From assembly GCA_024516155.1 (NCBI GenBank), contig JAJJXM010000160.1, forward strand, positions 1-27,621: a stretch of DNA of 27,621 bases. Reading direction: 5' to 3'. Below the pieces are notes generated by a model. That model made no database searches. It was not told where the DNA came from and worked only from the letters and a program-made list of their open reading frames with translations. Both the position numbers and the translations under genes were made by a program. Of the stretch, positions 1 through 9,202 are shown one piece after another; within the stretch, counting starts at the first letter, position 1; every line of letters begins with the position of its first letter. Source of the stretch: Pyronema omphalodes. Taxonomy: Eukaryota; Ascomycota; Pezizomycetes; Pezizales; Pyronemataceae.

Positions 1-429
1 TGCGTTCGTCTCCCTCTCCCGGGAGGTCGGCGGCTTGTCTTGTCAGGGCGTCCGGTTTTCCTCCCAACGTTCCCGGTCGATAAGTGCTCACAAAGTTGAA
101 CCGAGACAGGAATTCGGACCAGCGTGCTTGTCGTCTGTTTAGTAGCTTTGTCGTCATAAAGTATTCGAGATTCTTGTGGTCTGTCAATACTTTTATAGGG
201 AAGGCGGAGCCCTCCAAGTGGGGACGCCATTCCTCGAAACAACGAACTATTGCCAGTAGTTCTTTGTCATAGATTTCATAGTTGCATTCTGCCGGGGAAT
301 GCTTTTTGGAATAAAACGCGACGGGGTGTAACACGTTATCGTCGTCGTATTGTGATAAAACTCCAGCAGACACATAGTCAGATGCGTCTGTTTCTACTAC
401 CATCGGTTTCTCGTAGTCGAAGTGCTTGA
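1..429 (-). pseudogene. Gypsy-1 pol, RNase H region (fragment displaced by L1)
   Basis: The minus-strand translation is open through this stretch and carries the Ty3/Gypsy RNase H signature: ETDASDY with the first catalytic Asp, [33 protein letters not shown] with the catalytic Glu, [10 protein letters not shown] with the next Asp, and [14 protein letters not shown] leading to the connection region ([13 protein letters not shown]). It degrades the RNA of the RNA/DNA hybrid during reverse transcription. It starts exactly where the RT piece at 7440-9202 stops, because L1 was inserted at that point. The reading frame leaves the window at position 1. It lacks a start of its own and can only be made as part of Pol, so it is now non-functional. 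Confidence 0.9.
417..429. repeat. Target-site duplication of L1, left copy
   Basis: TCGAAGTGCTTGA at 417-429 is repeated exactly at 7440-7452. The flanking bases differ on both sides, so the duplication is 13 bp. It lies in Gypsy-1 pol (encoding ...LKHF in minus sense) and marks target-primed integration of L1. Confidence 0.93.
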
Positions 430-480
430 TTTATTTATTTATTTATTTATTAACTCATACACGCATCCAACCGTAAGGTT
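430..480 (-). repeat. L1 3' terminus: AACC-NNNN-GGTT hairpin plus TAAA microsatellite tail
   Basis: In minus sense the element ends with AACCTTACGGTT (469-480), about 17 nt of spacer, then AATAAATAAATA repeats running to the target duplication at 429. The 4-bp stem with a tetraloop is also present at the end of L2 (27576-27587) and of the X copies (16299-16310, 15170-15181). It probably forms the RT recognition site of the LINE RNA; that role is inferred from other LINEs with 3' stem-loops and simple-repeat tails. Confidence 0.8.
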
Positions 481-1237
481 ATGGCGGAATCTACAGTAAA
501 TACAAAATTAAGAAACCCGGGTGTTAGGCCCAGCTCTCACTGGGTATGCCCCAGAGCTTGCCGTCAGGGTGTGGGGTTGTAGACCCCCAAGTCTCGTTGT
601 GCTTTTGTTCGTCAAGCGTCGTCTGTTCCAGGAGCCCTGTACGCTCGGAGGCCACCTCGCCGGGTCGTTCCCCCATTTCCTCCTCCCTTCCCCTCCCTTT
701 TTTAACCGTTTTTCCACCTTTATTTCCTCCACAAAGCAAAAACAAACAAGCAAAAGAAAAGAAAAGAAGATATAACTCCCCCGGGTCAACGCCCCCCCAT
801 CGCACCTCTCTCCCCTGTGCCACTACCCTACTCTACGTCCCTCCCCTCGCCCTTCACCACGCTCCTCCCTCTCGGCTCGCCGGCCATCCATCGTCCCACT
901 CCGTCCACTTCTCTCCGCGTCACCATCTCGTACTCGCCTCATTCGTGCTCCTCCCGTCCTTCTCCACCGCGTCTCTCCTCTCCCTCGACTCCTCGCCTCC
1001 CTTTCACTCCCGTTTCAAAAAGAAAAAAAAAAAAAAAAAAAACACAAGACTCCGTTCTCCACAACAACCACGCCTCCGCTCTCCCAGTCTCCCGTCTCCA
1101 CTCTCTCCTCGTCATCGTCCGCTTCCTCCCCCTCCCCTCTCCCTCGTCTCTCTCTCCGCTCTCGCCTCCCGCTTCTCCCTCCCTCCGTCCTCCTCCTACT
1201 TCTTTTTATTATTATTTTATTTTATTTTTTTTTTTTT
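430..1237 (-). other. L1 3' UTR, with module shared with X elements at 625-743
   Basis: No coding sequence is supported here. In minus sense the stretch starts with an A/T-rich run just after the ORF2 stop (1202-1240), continues as a polypurine tract (about 790-1200) broken by a T-run (A-run on plus, about 1019-1042), and then has a conserved module (625-743) that begins GTTTTTGCTTTGTGGAGG. That module is about 85% identical by eye to the 3' part of the X elements. Several CT-rich plus-strand ORFs in this area are composition artefacts. Confidence 0.8.
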
Positions 1238-4200
1238 TTAATTATTAGAGGTAACCGCGTGCTCGTCCGTCAGGTCCAGCAGCGTCCCCCAGTCTGTTGT
1301 CAGCGTAGCAGATGTGTCCTCCTCAGCGGGGAGTTTACTTAACCTTGCGTGAGCCCACTCCGCAGTCGCTATCTTGGTCTCTGAGATCATAGCGGACAGT
1401 GCTTTGGTTCCGGCGGTGGTATGTAAGATTGTCGGTAGTTTGAGGTGTCGTCGTCGTGGGATTTTCAGGGTACGTCGCAGTTCGGTCCGTTGGGAAGTGA
1501 AGTAGGGGCACGAGAGAATGAGATGTTTGGGGGATTGCGGAGGGTGAAGGGGGCATGAGCACGAGCGGGAGGGGTATTGGGCGGTGGGGGGATGAGCAAG
1601 GCAGTCCAAAAGATAACCGTGTCCGGTTCGCAATCCCAAGATTGCGGTTGATAGTTTGCGTGGTAGGGCCGTGTAGGCATGATCGAGGCGTCGACGGTGT
1701 GGGGCGTCGTATGTTTTAAGTTTCGGCGCGGAGGAGTACCAGGTCGTCCAGTCATGGATGTATTGATCGTGAATCTGTCGGCGTATCCAGGACAGGGAGA
1801 CCGGTAGCGAAGAGGGGGGAGTTAGGGTGGTTGCAGTTTTGGCGAGGAGGTCGGCTTGGTCATTCCCGGGTATATCGGTATGTCCTGGGACCCAATGTAA
1901 GGTGACGGATGTGTCTTTGGAACGGAGGGAGGAGGCGATGTCGTGTATAGCGCGGGCGAGCTCTTGGCCCGGACCATATGTTGTGCGGGAGGCGCGGAGG
2001 ATGGCCGCCTGGTTGTCTGTAAAGACGTGTATCCGGCGGCGTCGGAGGTGGTTGTGGGAGATGATTTTGTAGCACATCTCGAGGCAGTCGTGAATTGCTC
2101 GTAGCTCGGCGTCGAACACTTCCGTGGTCGTGCCCATGGGGATGGATTCGTTGACTTGACGGGGGAAACCTGAGGTGATGCAGTATCCGGCGCCTGTTTT
2201 TCCTTCGAGTTGGGAGCCGTCTGTATAGGCGATAATGTTGGTTTTGTCGTCACTCAGGTCGCGGATCAGCGAGAGGTGTTCGACGGCAGCTTCGGGTTTG
2301 GGGAGGGAGGATATCTTTATTCGTAGGGGTGAGCTTATCCACGGGGTGGGATTTGGGTGTGCCGTGTCCTCGATTACGTCGTCTGGTAATATCCACTGAC
2401 CGACGGAGCGGAGCATGCGAACGAGGCGCGAGGGGGCTTTCTGGGTGGTGTTCCAGGGGTAGTCATATTCGGACGGGTCACATATGGAGGTGGGGAAGTG
2501 GTTGGGCACGGGGAAGGAGGAAGGGCAGCGTCTAACTACGGGGTGGGAAGGGGGGAGGGAGAGGAGGCGGAGAACGTATTTGCGGCTGCGGCGTTGAAGG
2601 CGAACTGCGACGGGGGGTATGGCGGCTTCGTTGTGTAGGGCCACTATGGGGGGTCGATGTGAATGCGTTTAGTATGCGGCGTAGGGCGGAGTTTTGTTGC
2701 GTTTGTAGTGTGCTGGCCAGTCCTTTTTGTCCATTCCACCAGATCTCAGAGCCAAAATCCGACCTAGAGGTTACACACGCTTGATAAAGTGTACGGGTCG
2801 CTGAGGGGGACAGACCTGTTTCGTGACGTACCAAACTTCGGAGGGCGGTCAGGGACCTAGCGGCGGCCGTCAGTCTTATTTTTACATGTTGGGAGAAGGA
2901 AAGTTTGCGATCAAAATGTATGCCAATCCACCGGACCACGTCCTTGCTGCCTCCTTGTGTCCCAGGGGTGACTATGGTGCCGTTAGGTAAGCGCACGTTT
3001 GTTGCTTCGCTGTGTTCATCGATTCGCGACTTATGGAAGTGCAGCATCTCCGATTTGGAATCGTCGAATGCTACCGCGTTCGTCTGCGCCCAGTTGAATG
3101 CGGTGCGGGCGGCTGCTTCCAGGGCGCGCGCATTTTGTTCTCTCGTTCGTCCATGGGCCACCAAGGCAACGTCGTCTATATAGCTAGGGGTCCACAGGGT
3201 CGGGTGTTCGGATTGTAAGGCGTCAAAGAGGGGGCGAAGGTATATGAGGAAGAGTATTGGCGATGCGGGGGATCCCTGGGGAATGCCGGTTTGAATTGGA
3301 CGCTGTGAATCTGTTCTGCCGTCAAATGATAGGGCGGTTGTGCGGTTACTTAAGAATGAGGAACACCACGATATTACCGCCTGTGGGCAGCCGAGTGAGT
3401 GCATAGTTGCCAGTAATCTGGCGGAGGAGACGTTATCGAAAGCTCCTCGTACATCTAAAAATAGGGCAGACGTCACGAAGCGATTTCCCGCGTTAACTTC
3501 TACCTCATGCGTCAGTGCCATCGCGGCGTCGATTGCCGAGCGTTTTGGGCGCCCGCCAATCTGGTCCTTATGCAGGATGTCGTGCGACTCCGCCATAAGG
3601 CTGAGCCGGGTCGCCATGAGTTTTTCTAACACCTTGCCCAAGCAGTTGAGTAAGGCGATCGGGCGGTATGCCTTTATGGCGCTACAGTCCGGTTTGTTTG
3701 GTTTAGGTATCACCACCGTCGTGGCCTCTCGCCAGCTCCGCGGGTGATATCCTTTCGTTCCTAAGGTTGAGTACAGGGCGTTGAAAACTTTGGGGACTGC
3801 ATCGTACGCCTTCCTAAGGCACGCGAACGTGATGGAGTCCGGGCCGGGGGCTTTCTTGGGGGAGGATGTTGTGATAGCGGTACGAATTTCTTCGGGGGTG
3901 AATGTTTTCCAGGGGAGTTGGGGGTTGGGTCGTGAGGTGCGTGTGGGGGGGGCAGCTGGGGGGGGAGGGAATAACGCTTGAAAGGCCTCTACCTTACTGT
4001 CGAAGTCGACGCATACCTTCTCCATTCCTCCTACCTGTGTCTTGATCGGTGGTGTCAATTGAGCGCGGCGCGGGTTTGTATATCGGAAGGCCGCCCATAT
4101 GTCTGGTCCTTCCACCGCGGCTAGGTATTCCTTCCACATGGAGTCCTTTGCATGTCGGACTTTCCTGTAGTGGGCGTTTCGAGACTGTTTGTATTCGGCG

Positions 4201-5240
4201 AGGTGTTGGGGAAGGCGGGTCTGTTTCCATCTCCTCCTGGCCCGGGTCATGTCTTTACGTGTCAGGCGTACCTCCTCCGTCCACCATCTCTTCGACCGCG
4301 GGGTTGGGGTGAGGGTAGGTGTTGATATCGCGGCGGCGGTTTGGATAGAGTCGCGAAGGAGGGCAGCCCATTCGTCGAGGTTCTCGGCGGAGGGGTTGGC
4401 TCGGAGGTGGGACCACCGGGGGTAGGAAGCTTCGGTGAGGCGTTGCAATTCTTCGATGAAGGTCTCCCAGTCCGTCTTGCGCCAGTTTAGTCGTGTAGTG
4501 TCGCCTGCGGTGTTGTGGTGGTCTGGGTGTAAGGAGTTGATTTGGAAACGGATCACCTCGTGGTCCGATCCCGTGGCAATGCCGTCGTCAATGGCCCAAG
4601 AAGAAATTTCCCTTGCCATCGCCGGGGCTGCCAGAGTCAGGTCGAGGACCGAAGAGCCCGATCCGTCTCGATAGTGGTAAGTAGGAACGTCCGGGACGTT
4701 TACCAGTTGCCAGTGATGGTCTTCCATTAGTTCCACCAGCACGTCTGCTCTCGCTGGTCTGCGTGCGTGGGAGTTCCACAGAGGGTGATGGGCATTGAGG
4801 TCCCCTGTGATCACGCAACGGTGGGGGAGAGTGAGGGGGGTAAGGGAGCGGGGGACGGTATATAATTTTGTTTGGGGGTCTTTTTCATTATAGATATTTA
4901 AGAGGTAAAAGGAGGGAATGAGTGTGGTGCTAACCTCGAGTACCTGGAGGTCAGGATCTCCGCTGACGTCCGGTCTTGGTGTGACTCGAACATGTGGGTT
5001 GAGGCGAGAGATATATGCAGCAGTGCGATTGACTTTGTGGTGGCTGCGGGGGGGAAGTAATAAAAGGAAATCTGGATGTGTGATTGCGTACCGGGGATCT
5101 GTAACGTTAATCTCTTGTACCAGCAATATGTCTATTTTGGATCCTGCTGAGTTCAGCAGTGTTGTTAGTGCGGTGGCGCTGCGATTCGTGTTATGTGACA
5201 CGATGCGAAGGGTCGCCGCTGATGAGTCGTATCTATTCAT
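1238..5240 (-). pseudogene. L1 ORF2: endonuclease-RT-RNase H polyprotein, single frameshift
   Basis: The LINE replicase, about 1330 aa if one frameshift is ignored. Part 1 (2532-5240, 902 aa): APE/EEP endonuclease at residues ~10-235 with catalytic VQE (41-43), GDLNAHH (146-152) and SDHEV (225-229); RT at ~440-760 with RPIALLNC, FLDVRGAFDNV (~594-604), GIPQGSP (652-658) and the active site YIDD (687-690). Part 2 (frame ending at 1238): RNase H with YTDGS (D142 of that frame), FDAEL (E180), FTDNQ (D210) and HWVPGH...ADLLAK (D265), then a C-terminal CSCPLH...HLILSC motif. The frames join in the six-C run at 2648-2653; one extra C explains the break. The start ATG (5238-5240) overlaps the ORF1 stop by 8 nt, suggesting coupled translation. 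All catalytic residues are present. Confidence 0.92.
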
Positions 5241-5246
5241 CAGCGG
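5216..5246 (-). promoter_or_regulatory. Hairpin over the ORF1 stop/ORF2 start junction of L1
   Basis: In minus sense CCGCTGATG (5238-5246) and CATCAGCGG (5216-5224) form a perfect 9-bp stem with a 13-nt loop. The ORF2 ATG is the last three bases of the 5' arm and the ORF1 TAG is in the loop. The same stem and loop length occur in L2 although most of the loop sequence differs. Proposed role: termination-reinitiation signal for ORF2. Confidence 0.6.
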
Positions 5247-7142
5247 TCATGGTGGTGTCGGCGATGGGGTTTATTTCGGAGGGGATGGTGTCTAGGGGTG
5301 TTGTCTCCGGGCGAGTCTTCTGCCAGGCTTCCCTGACGACGTTCACTTTGACGGGGCAGCGGGTGCTGTATGCGGCGTGGTGGACGTCTGTGAATCCAGC
5401 GGCGACACAATTGGCACACTTGTAGAGGGTGTGTTGACATTTGCGGCCCTGGATTGTGGGACACTGGCTGCATTGGTGATATTCGGTGGGGTGAGGGGCG
5501 GCGCATATCGCGCAAGCGGGGCCATTGTCAGCTGGGCAGATTGCATGATGATGTCCAAATTTCTGGCACCTGCGGCATTGGTCAATGGAACGGGCGGTGA
5601 AGAATTCTGTCACCTTGCGTTGTTCGAATAATACTGTCACCTTTGTTCTCTTGAGGAGGTTGTATTCCTCGCTGGACTTCAGTGCGATCGTCACACTGGA
5701 GGCGGTCTTACCAACACGCTTGTCCGGGTGAGAGATGTACCTTGGGGGTTGTGTCAGGCGTACTTTGTGGTTCGTCTCGATTTCTTGCTGCAATTTTTGC
5801 ATACCCTCGGCGGTGTCCTCGTAGTAGTCCGTGGGGATTCCGTGGACTGCCAGCTTATACCATTTTTCGTTAAGTCGGGGGGGCAAGAGGTTCGGGTGGA
5901 CTGTGCAGGCAGCGGCGTGGATAACTGAGAGGTGGGGGGTGAGATCGGTAATGGATGTGTTCGGGGAGGGGGTAAGCATGAGGCTTCCTGCCATATTTTT
6001 CCTAACCGTCATGATGTTTCCTTCCACCTTCGCCTTGTGTAGGGCTTCGTTGATAGCTAATCCAATGGCGATCTTAGAGCCATCGGGCAGGGCACGGGGG
6101 TCAGGGCAGGGGATCACAATGTCTTGGACGCGGGGGGGGTTCTTGCGTTGGGGGTTGGGTTTGGTGGTCTTAGGGGGGGTCTTAGATGGGGCATCGGCTT
6201 TCTCTTTGAACAACTTGGTGGCCGCGGGTATTGGTCCTTGCCACGGTTCGTTCGCCTGGGGTGGGGGAGGGGGTAGGTGAGGGGGAGGAGTGAGCTCGTT
6301 CTTCCGGAGTTCAGCTTCGGCGTTCAAGCACCTCTGCTTCCAGTACTCGGCTTCGCTGAGGCGGGGGGCATGTTTGGAGGGTACATCGAGAGGGGCGTTA
6401 ACGGGCTGGGTATCGGGGCTGGTGGTCTCGAGGGGGGTGGGGGATGCGGAGACGGGGGTGGGGGACACGGCGGTAGCTGTTCCTTTCGGTAGGAGGGACG
6501 GGGCGAGGAGTTGGACGGCGTCGTAGATGGATTGGAGGAGGGACTGGTTCTTGTTGATTGTCTTGAACGCTTTGTTGATTCTGTCGTTCGTTGTCTGGTC
6601 GGCGTGACGAAACATGTCCGCGGTGGTAGCAAGATTGTGGTGGAGGACGTCGATGGATTGAGCGAGGTCGGCGTTGCTGGGAGGTGTGGCGTTAATCGGA
6701 GCGGTGTCGGGGTGGAGTCGTTTGACTAGTGCAGGAACGGGGGTGGAGTCTTCGGCGATATGGGTGATAGTATGGGCAGTGGAGGCGGCGGGGCGTTTTT
6801 TCTGTTTTCCGGTGGTTGGTTGGATTGAGTATTTAGGGTCATTGTTGCTCAGTTGGTCGGGGGTGTCGGAGTTTTCGGGGAGGGGTTTTTTGTTGTGGGG
6901 TGTTTTGGGTGGGGCGTTGGTGGTGTTGCGAGAAGTTGGCGTTGGGGAGCTGTCTCGGGGAGACGCGTCGTCGTCGCTGGAATCCTCGCTGACGTCAGAG
7001 CACGTGTCTACGTGCATCTCACGTCGGACGCGTCGGACTCGTGCGGCTCTGCGTTAGCGCGTTTTTCTTTCGCGAGCGCTCGAGGGGGCGCTTTGTCGGG
7101 GGGGAGGGGCTGTTTCTCAACAGCGGAGGATCGGGTGGGCAT
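5233..7142 (-). pseudogene. L1 ORF1: zinc-knuckle RNA-binding protein, N-terminal frameshift
   Basis: The nucleocapsid-like protein of the LINE, expected to bind element RNA. The long open frame (594 aa from the Met at 7017) has an acidic Ser/Asp-rich start, a helical segment around residues 105-170 (LHHNLATTADMFRHADQ...), a Pro-rich middle, a conserved block around IVIPCPDPRALPDGSKIAIG, and a cluster of Cys/His knuckles from residue 481: CRRCQKFGHHHAIC (C-x2-C-x4-H-x4-C), CAICAAPHPTEYHQC and CPTIQGRKCQH...CANC. By comparison with L2 the true start is the ATG at 7142 (MPTRSSAVEKQ); one missing base near 7020 puts that N-terminus out of frame. Initiation at 7017 would give a shortened but otherwise complete protein. 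The stop overlaps ORF2. Confidence 0.88.
6990..7006 (-). promoter_or_regulatory. CACGTG + TGACGTCA composite motif in L1 ORF1
   Basis: A perfect E-box (7001-7006) and a perfect CRE/ATF palindrome (6990-6997), separated by 3 bp, lie at the start of ORF1. The same 17 bp occur in L2 (21004-21020) and L3 (11423-11439). It is a candidate internal promoter element, but the bases are also coding. Confidence 0.4.
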
Positions 7143-7439
7143 CGGAAGTTCGGAATAAGTTGTTTCTGCGGTAGCGACAAGGAATCCGCGATTGAAATGA
7201 TGGTTGTTGATGTGGGTGGAGGGTGGTGTTGATGGAACCGGTTCGCGGGGCTTTTCTCAGGGGACCGAAAACTCTTTTTCGATGAAAACTCAACGAAAAA
7301 GAGAGGGCCTGATCTGGAAATGATGCGAATAGGTAATTCGGGGCTGCCGAACAATAATCCGCGATAAAATCTTGCGATTTCGGCGTGCTTGTTGAAAAGG
7401 CAGGGGGGGGGGTCGCTCTTTGCTGTGTGGTGTGTCGTT
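7143..7439 (-). other. L1 5' UTR with 10-bp hairpin at 7272-7303
   Basis: The 297-nt leader is homologous to the starts of L2 and L3. It contains the inverted repeat CTCTTTTTCG / CGAAAAAGAG with a 12-nt loop (7272-7303), which is identical in L3 (11706-11737). LINEs carry internal promoters, so promoter activity is expected here, but no TATA box is seen. The reading frame at 7143-7867 in minus sense is only Gypsy-1 pol running into this leader. Confidence 0.75.
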
Positions 7440-7452
7440 TCGAAGTGCTTGA
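7440..7452. repeat. Target-site duplication of L1, right copy
   Basis: Exact partner of 417-429 (TCGAAGTGCTTGA). It marks the 5' end of L1, which starts at 7439 in minus sense with AACGACACACCACACAGC. Confidence 0.93.
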
Positions 7453-9157
7453 GAATCGGTGCTGATGTAAATGCGTCCTTTAGTCGGTCCAAGGCGCTTT
7501 GCTGATCTTTACCCCAGGTAAAGGGGATTGCTTTACCATCCTTCTTTTTGGTCAGAGCCATCAGAGGGGAGACCACTTTTGAGTAGTCTTTGATAAATCT
7601 TCGGTAAAAATTCGCGAAACCCAGGAACTCTTGGACCTGTTTCAAATTGGTTGGTTCCTTCCAATCTCTCACTGTGGCTACTTTGGAATCCATCATGCGC
7701 GCGCCGTCGCGGCCGATGTTGTAGCCCAGGTACTGTACTTCTGCCTTAGCAAACTTACACTTCTCTGGCTTCAAGTGCAGTTTTTCTTGTTTAAGTCGTT
7801 CCAAGATCTTTCGGACGTGTGTGGTGTGATCGGGCTTTGTTTCAGAGAATACGAGAATATCGTCCAAGTATGCCGTACAAAACTAGTCCAGGTATGGTCT
7901 CAGGACATCATTTATAAATGCCTGGAAATCGGCAGGCGCGTTGGTGAGCCCAAAGGGCATCACTTTCGACTCAAATAGGCCGTACCTTGTGCGGAAGGCC
8001 GTCTTCCATTCTTCGCCCTCTGCCATTCTGATAAGGTTATAAGCGCTGCGGACATCTAGGGTCGTCAAGTATTGAGCTTTGGAGAGATTCATCATCGTCT
8101 CCTGTATCAATGGCAGCGGGTACCGGTTCTTCTCGGTACCTTCATTCAGTCTTCGGTAATCGACGCATAGGCGTAGGGATCCGTCTGATTTTTTCACGAA
8201 TAATATCGGCGAGGCGGCTGATGATTGGGAGCGTTGTATGAATCCTTTCTCCAAATTCTCATCGAGCCACGCTTTCAGCGTCTGCAACTCGTTGCGTGAC
8301 AGCGAGTATAACGGGCCAAAGGGGGGGACGAATCCCTCTTTCAGTGGGATCTTGTGGTCGTAGGGCTGGTGTGGGGGGAGTTCCTTCGCGTTGACCTCCT
8401 TGAATAAATCGAGGTAGTCATGGTACTCTTCGGGGATCATGTCTTTCAGTTCATCATCCGTGAGGGGGGGCTTGTCTTGTAGGGCGACGGTGATTTCGTC
8501 CAACGATAGTGAGAACACTGTCAGGCTTTCGTCTTCTACCATTTCTTTGAAGTCGGAGATGGTTAGACTTGAGATCGCTATTGGGGGTTCATCTGGAGGG
8601 TCGGGGACCGGGGATTCCAATTCCGGCATGGGTTCTGTGTCGGGCTCGTGGACGTCGGGAGGGGGGCCCGGGTCCAGGTCCTCGACACCGGTCGTGCTTA
8701 CAGGCAACGGGGTGCAGTTCCTTAGGCAGTATTGGGAGTCGAAGCTTACAGTGTTGGAACTGAAGCTTATTGTTACGTCGTGTTTCTTCAACCAGGGGAT
8801 GCCCAACACCACCGGGTAGTGACCCAACTTGGTGACGAACATGGGAAGGGTTTCCGAGTGGCCATTGCTGGTACACTCTACTTGGGCGAGGTGTGTGATT
8901 TTTCCTGAGGATATGGGGCGGCCGTCGATAACTTCGACCGTTCGGGCGGTGGATAGTGGGGTTAGGGGGAGTTTGTAATGGCGGGCGAAATTGCGGTCAA
9001 CAAAGGCGATACCAGTGGCGCCGCAGTCAACGAGCGCTACTGTTTTCACGCAGCGGTTATTCGAAAACAAGGAGCAAGAGAGAACAAGGTGTTTGCATTC
9101 TAACTTTCCAGTAAAACTTGCGCCCGATAATAGCAATGTATCAGCAATAATTTTCCC

Positions 9158-9202
9158 ACCAGCGGCAGAGCCATCTTCTTGCAGCTGGTTTATTCTTTTC
9201 CC
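9158..9202 (-). promoter_or_regulatory. -1 ribosomal frameshift signal joining Gypsy-1 gag and pol
   Basis: In gag phase the minus strand reads tcG GGA AAA gaa taa: a canonical X-XXY-YYZ slippery heptamer GGGAAAA (9196-9202) just before the gag stop (9190-9192). The pol frame is exactly -1 relative to gag and is open from here. After a 6-nt spacer (GAATAA), ACCAGC-T-GCA (9189-9181) can pair with TGC-C-GCTGGT (9167-9158): 9 bp with one mismatch and a loop of about 12 nt. Spacer and geometry match known -1 frameshift sites. No pseudoknot was modelled. Confidence 0.75.

Larger units (their letters stand above)
430..7439 (-). mobile_element. L1: complete Tad-type LINE (non-LTR retrotransposon)
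   Basis: A 7010-bp insert in Gypsy-1 pol with perfect 13-bp target duplications. On the minus strand it has a 5' UTR (7143-7439), ORF1 (5233-7142), ORF2 (1238-5240), a 3' UTR (430-1237) and a tail of TAAA repeats preceded by a small hairpin. ORF2 carries an APE-type endonuclease, RT with YIDD, RNase H and a C-terminal Cys/His motif. This combination in a fungus is typical of the Tad clade. The copy is close to intact: one frameshift near the N-terminus of ORF1 and one in a C-run of ORF2. The 5' end aligns with L2, so it is probably full length. Confidence 0.92.
7440..9202 (-). pseudogene. Gypsy-1 pol: aspartic protease and reverse transcriptase, nonsense at 7880-7882, cut by L1
   Basis: The pol frame is open from the gag overlap (frameshift site 9196-9202) to a TAG at 7880-7882, then continues in the same frame to the L1 insertion at 7440. 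Protease: ALVDCGATGIAF, the D-[SC]-G-A-T active-site motif, about residue 37 after the Met-like codon at 9136. RT: SPILFVKKSDGSLRLCVDYRRLN, RYPLPLI, LDVRSAYNLIRM, FRTRYGLFESKVMPFGLTNAPADFQ, and after the stop FCTAYLDDILVFSE with the catalytic YLDD; the thumb follows (VQYLGYNIGRDG, FLGFANFYRRFI). The TAG lies six codons before YLDD. The product cleaves Gag-Pol and copies element RNA. RNase H continues at 1-429. Confidence 0.92.

Noticed and set aside
546..1248. Long plus-strand ORFs (up to 231 aa) with Pro/Ser/Leu-rich products
   Set aside because: They are antisense translations of the GA-rich L1 3' UTR; low complexity, no domain, no conservation logic.
3340..3747. Plus-strand ORF antisense to L1 RT (and its mirror at 24352-24765 minus)
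   Set aside because: Shadow of the conserved RT coding strand; present in both copies only because the RT is conserved.
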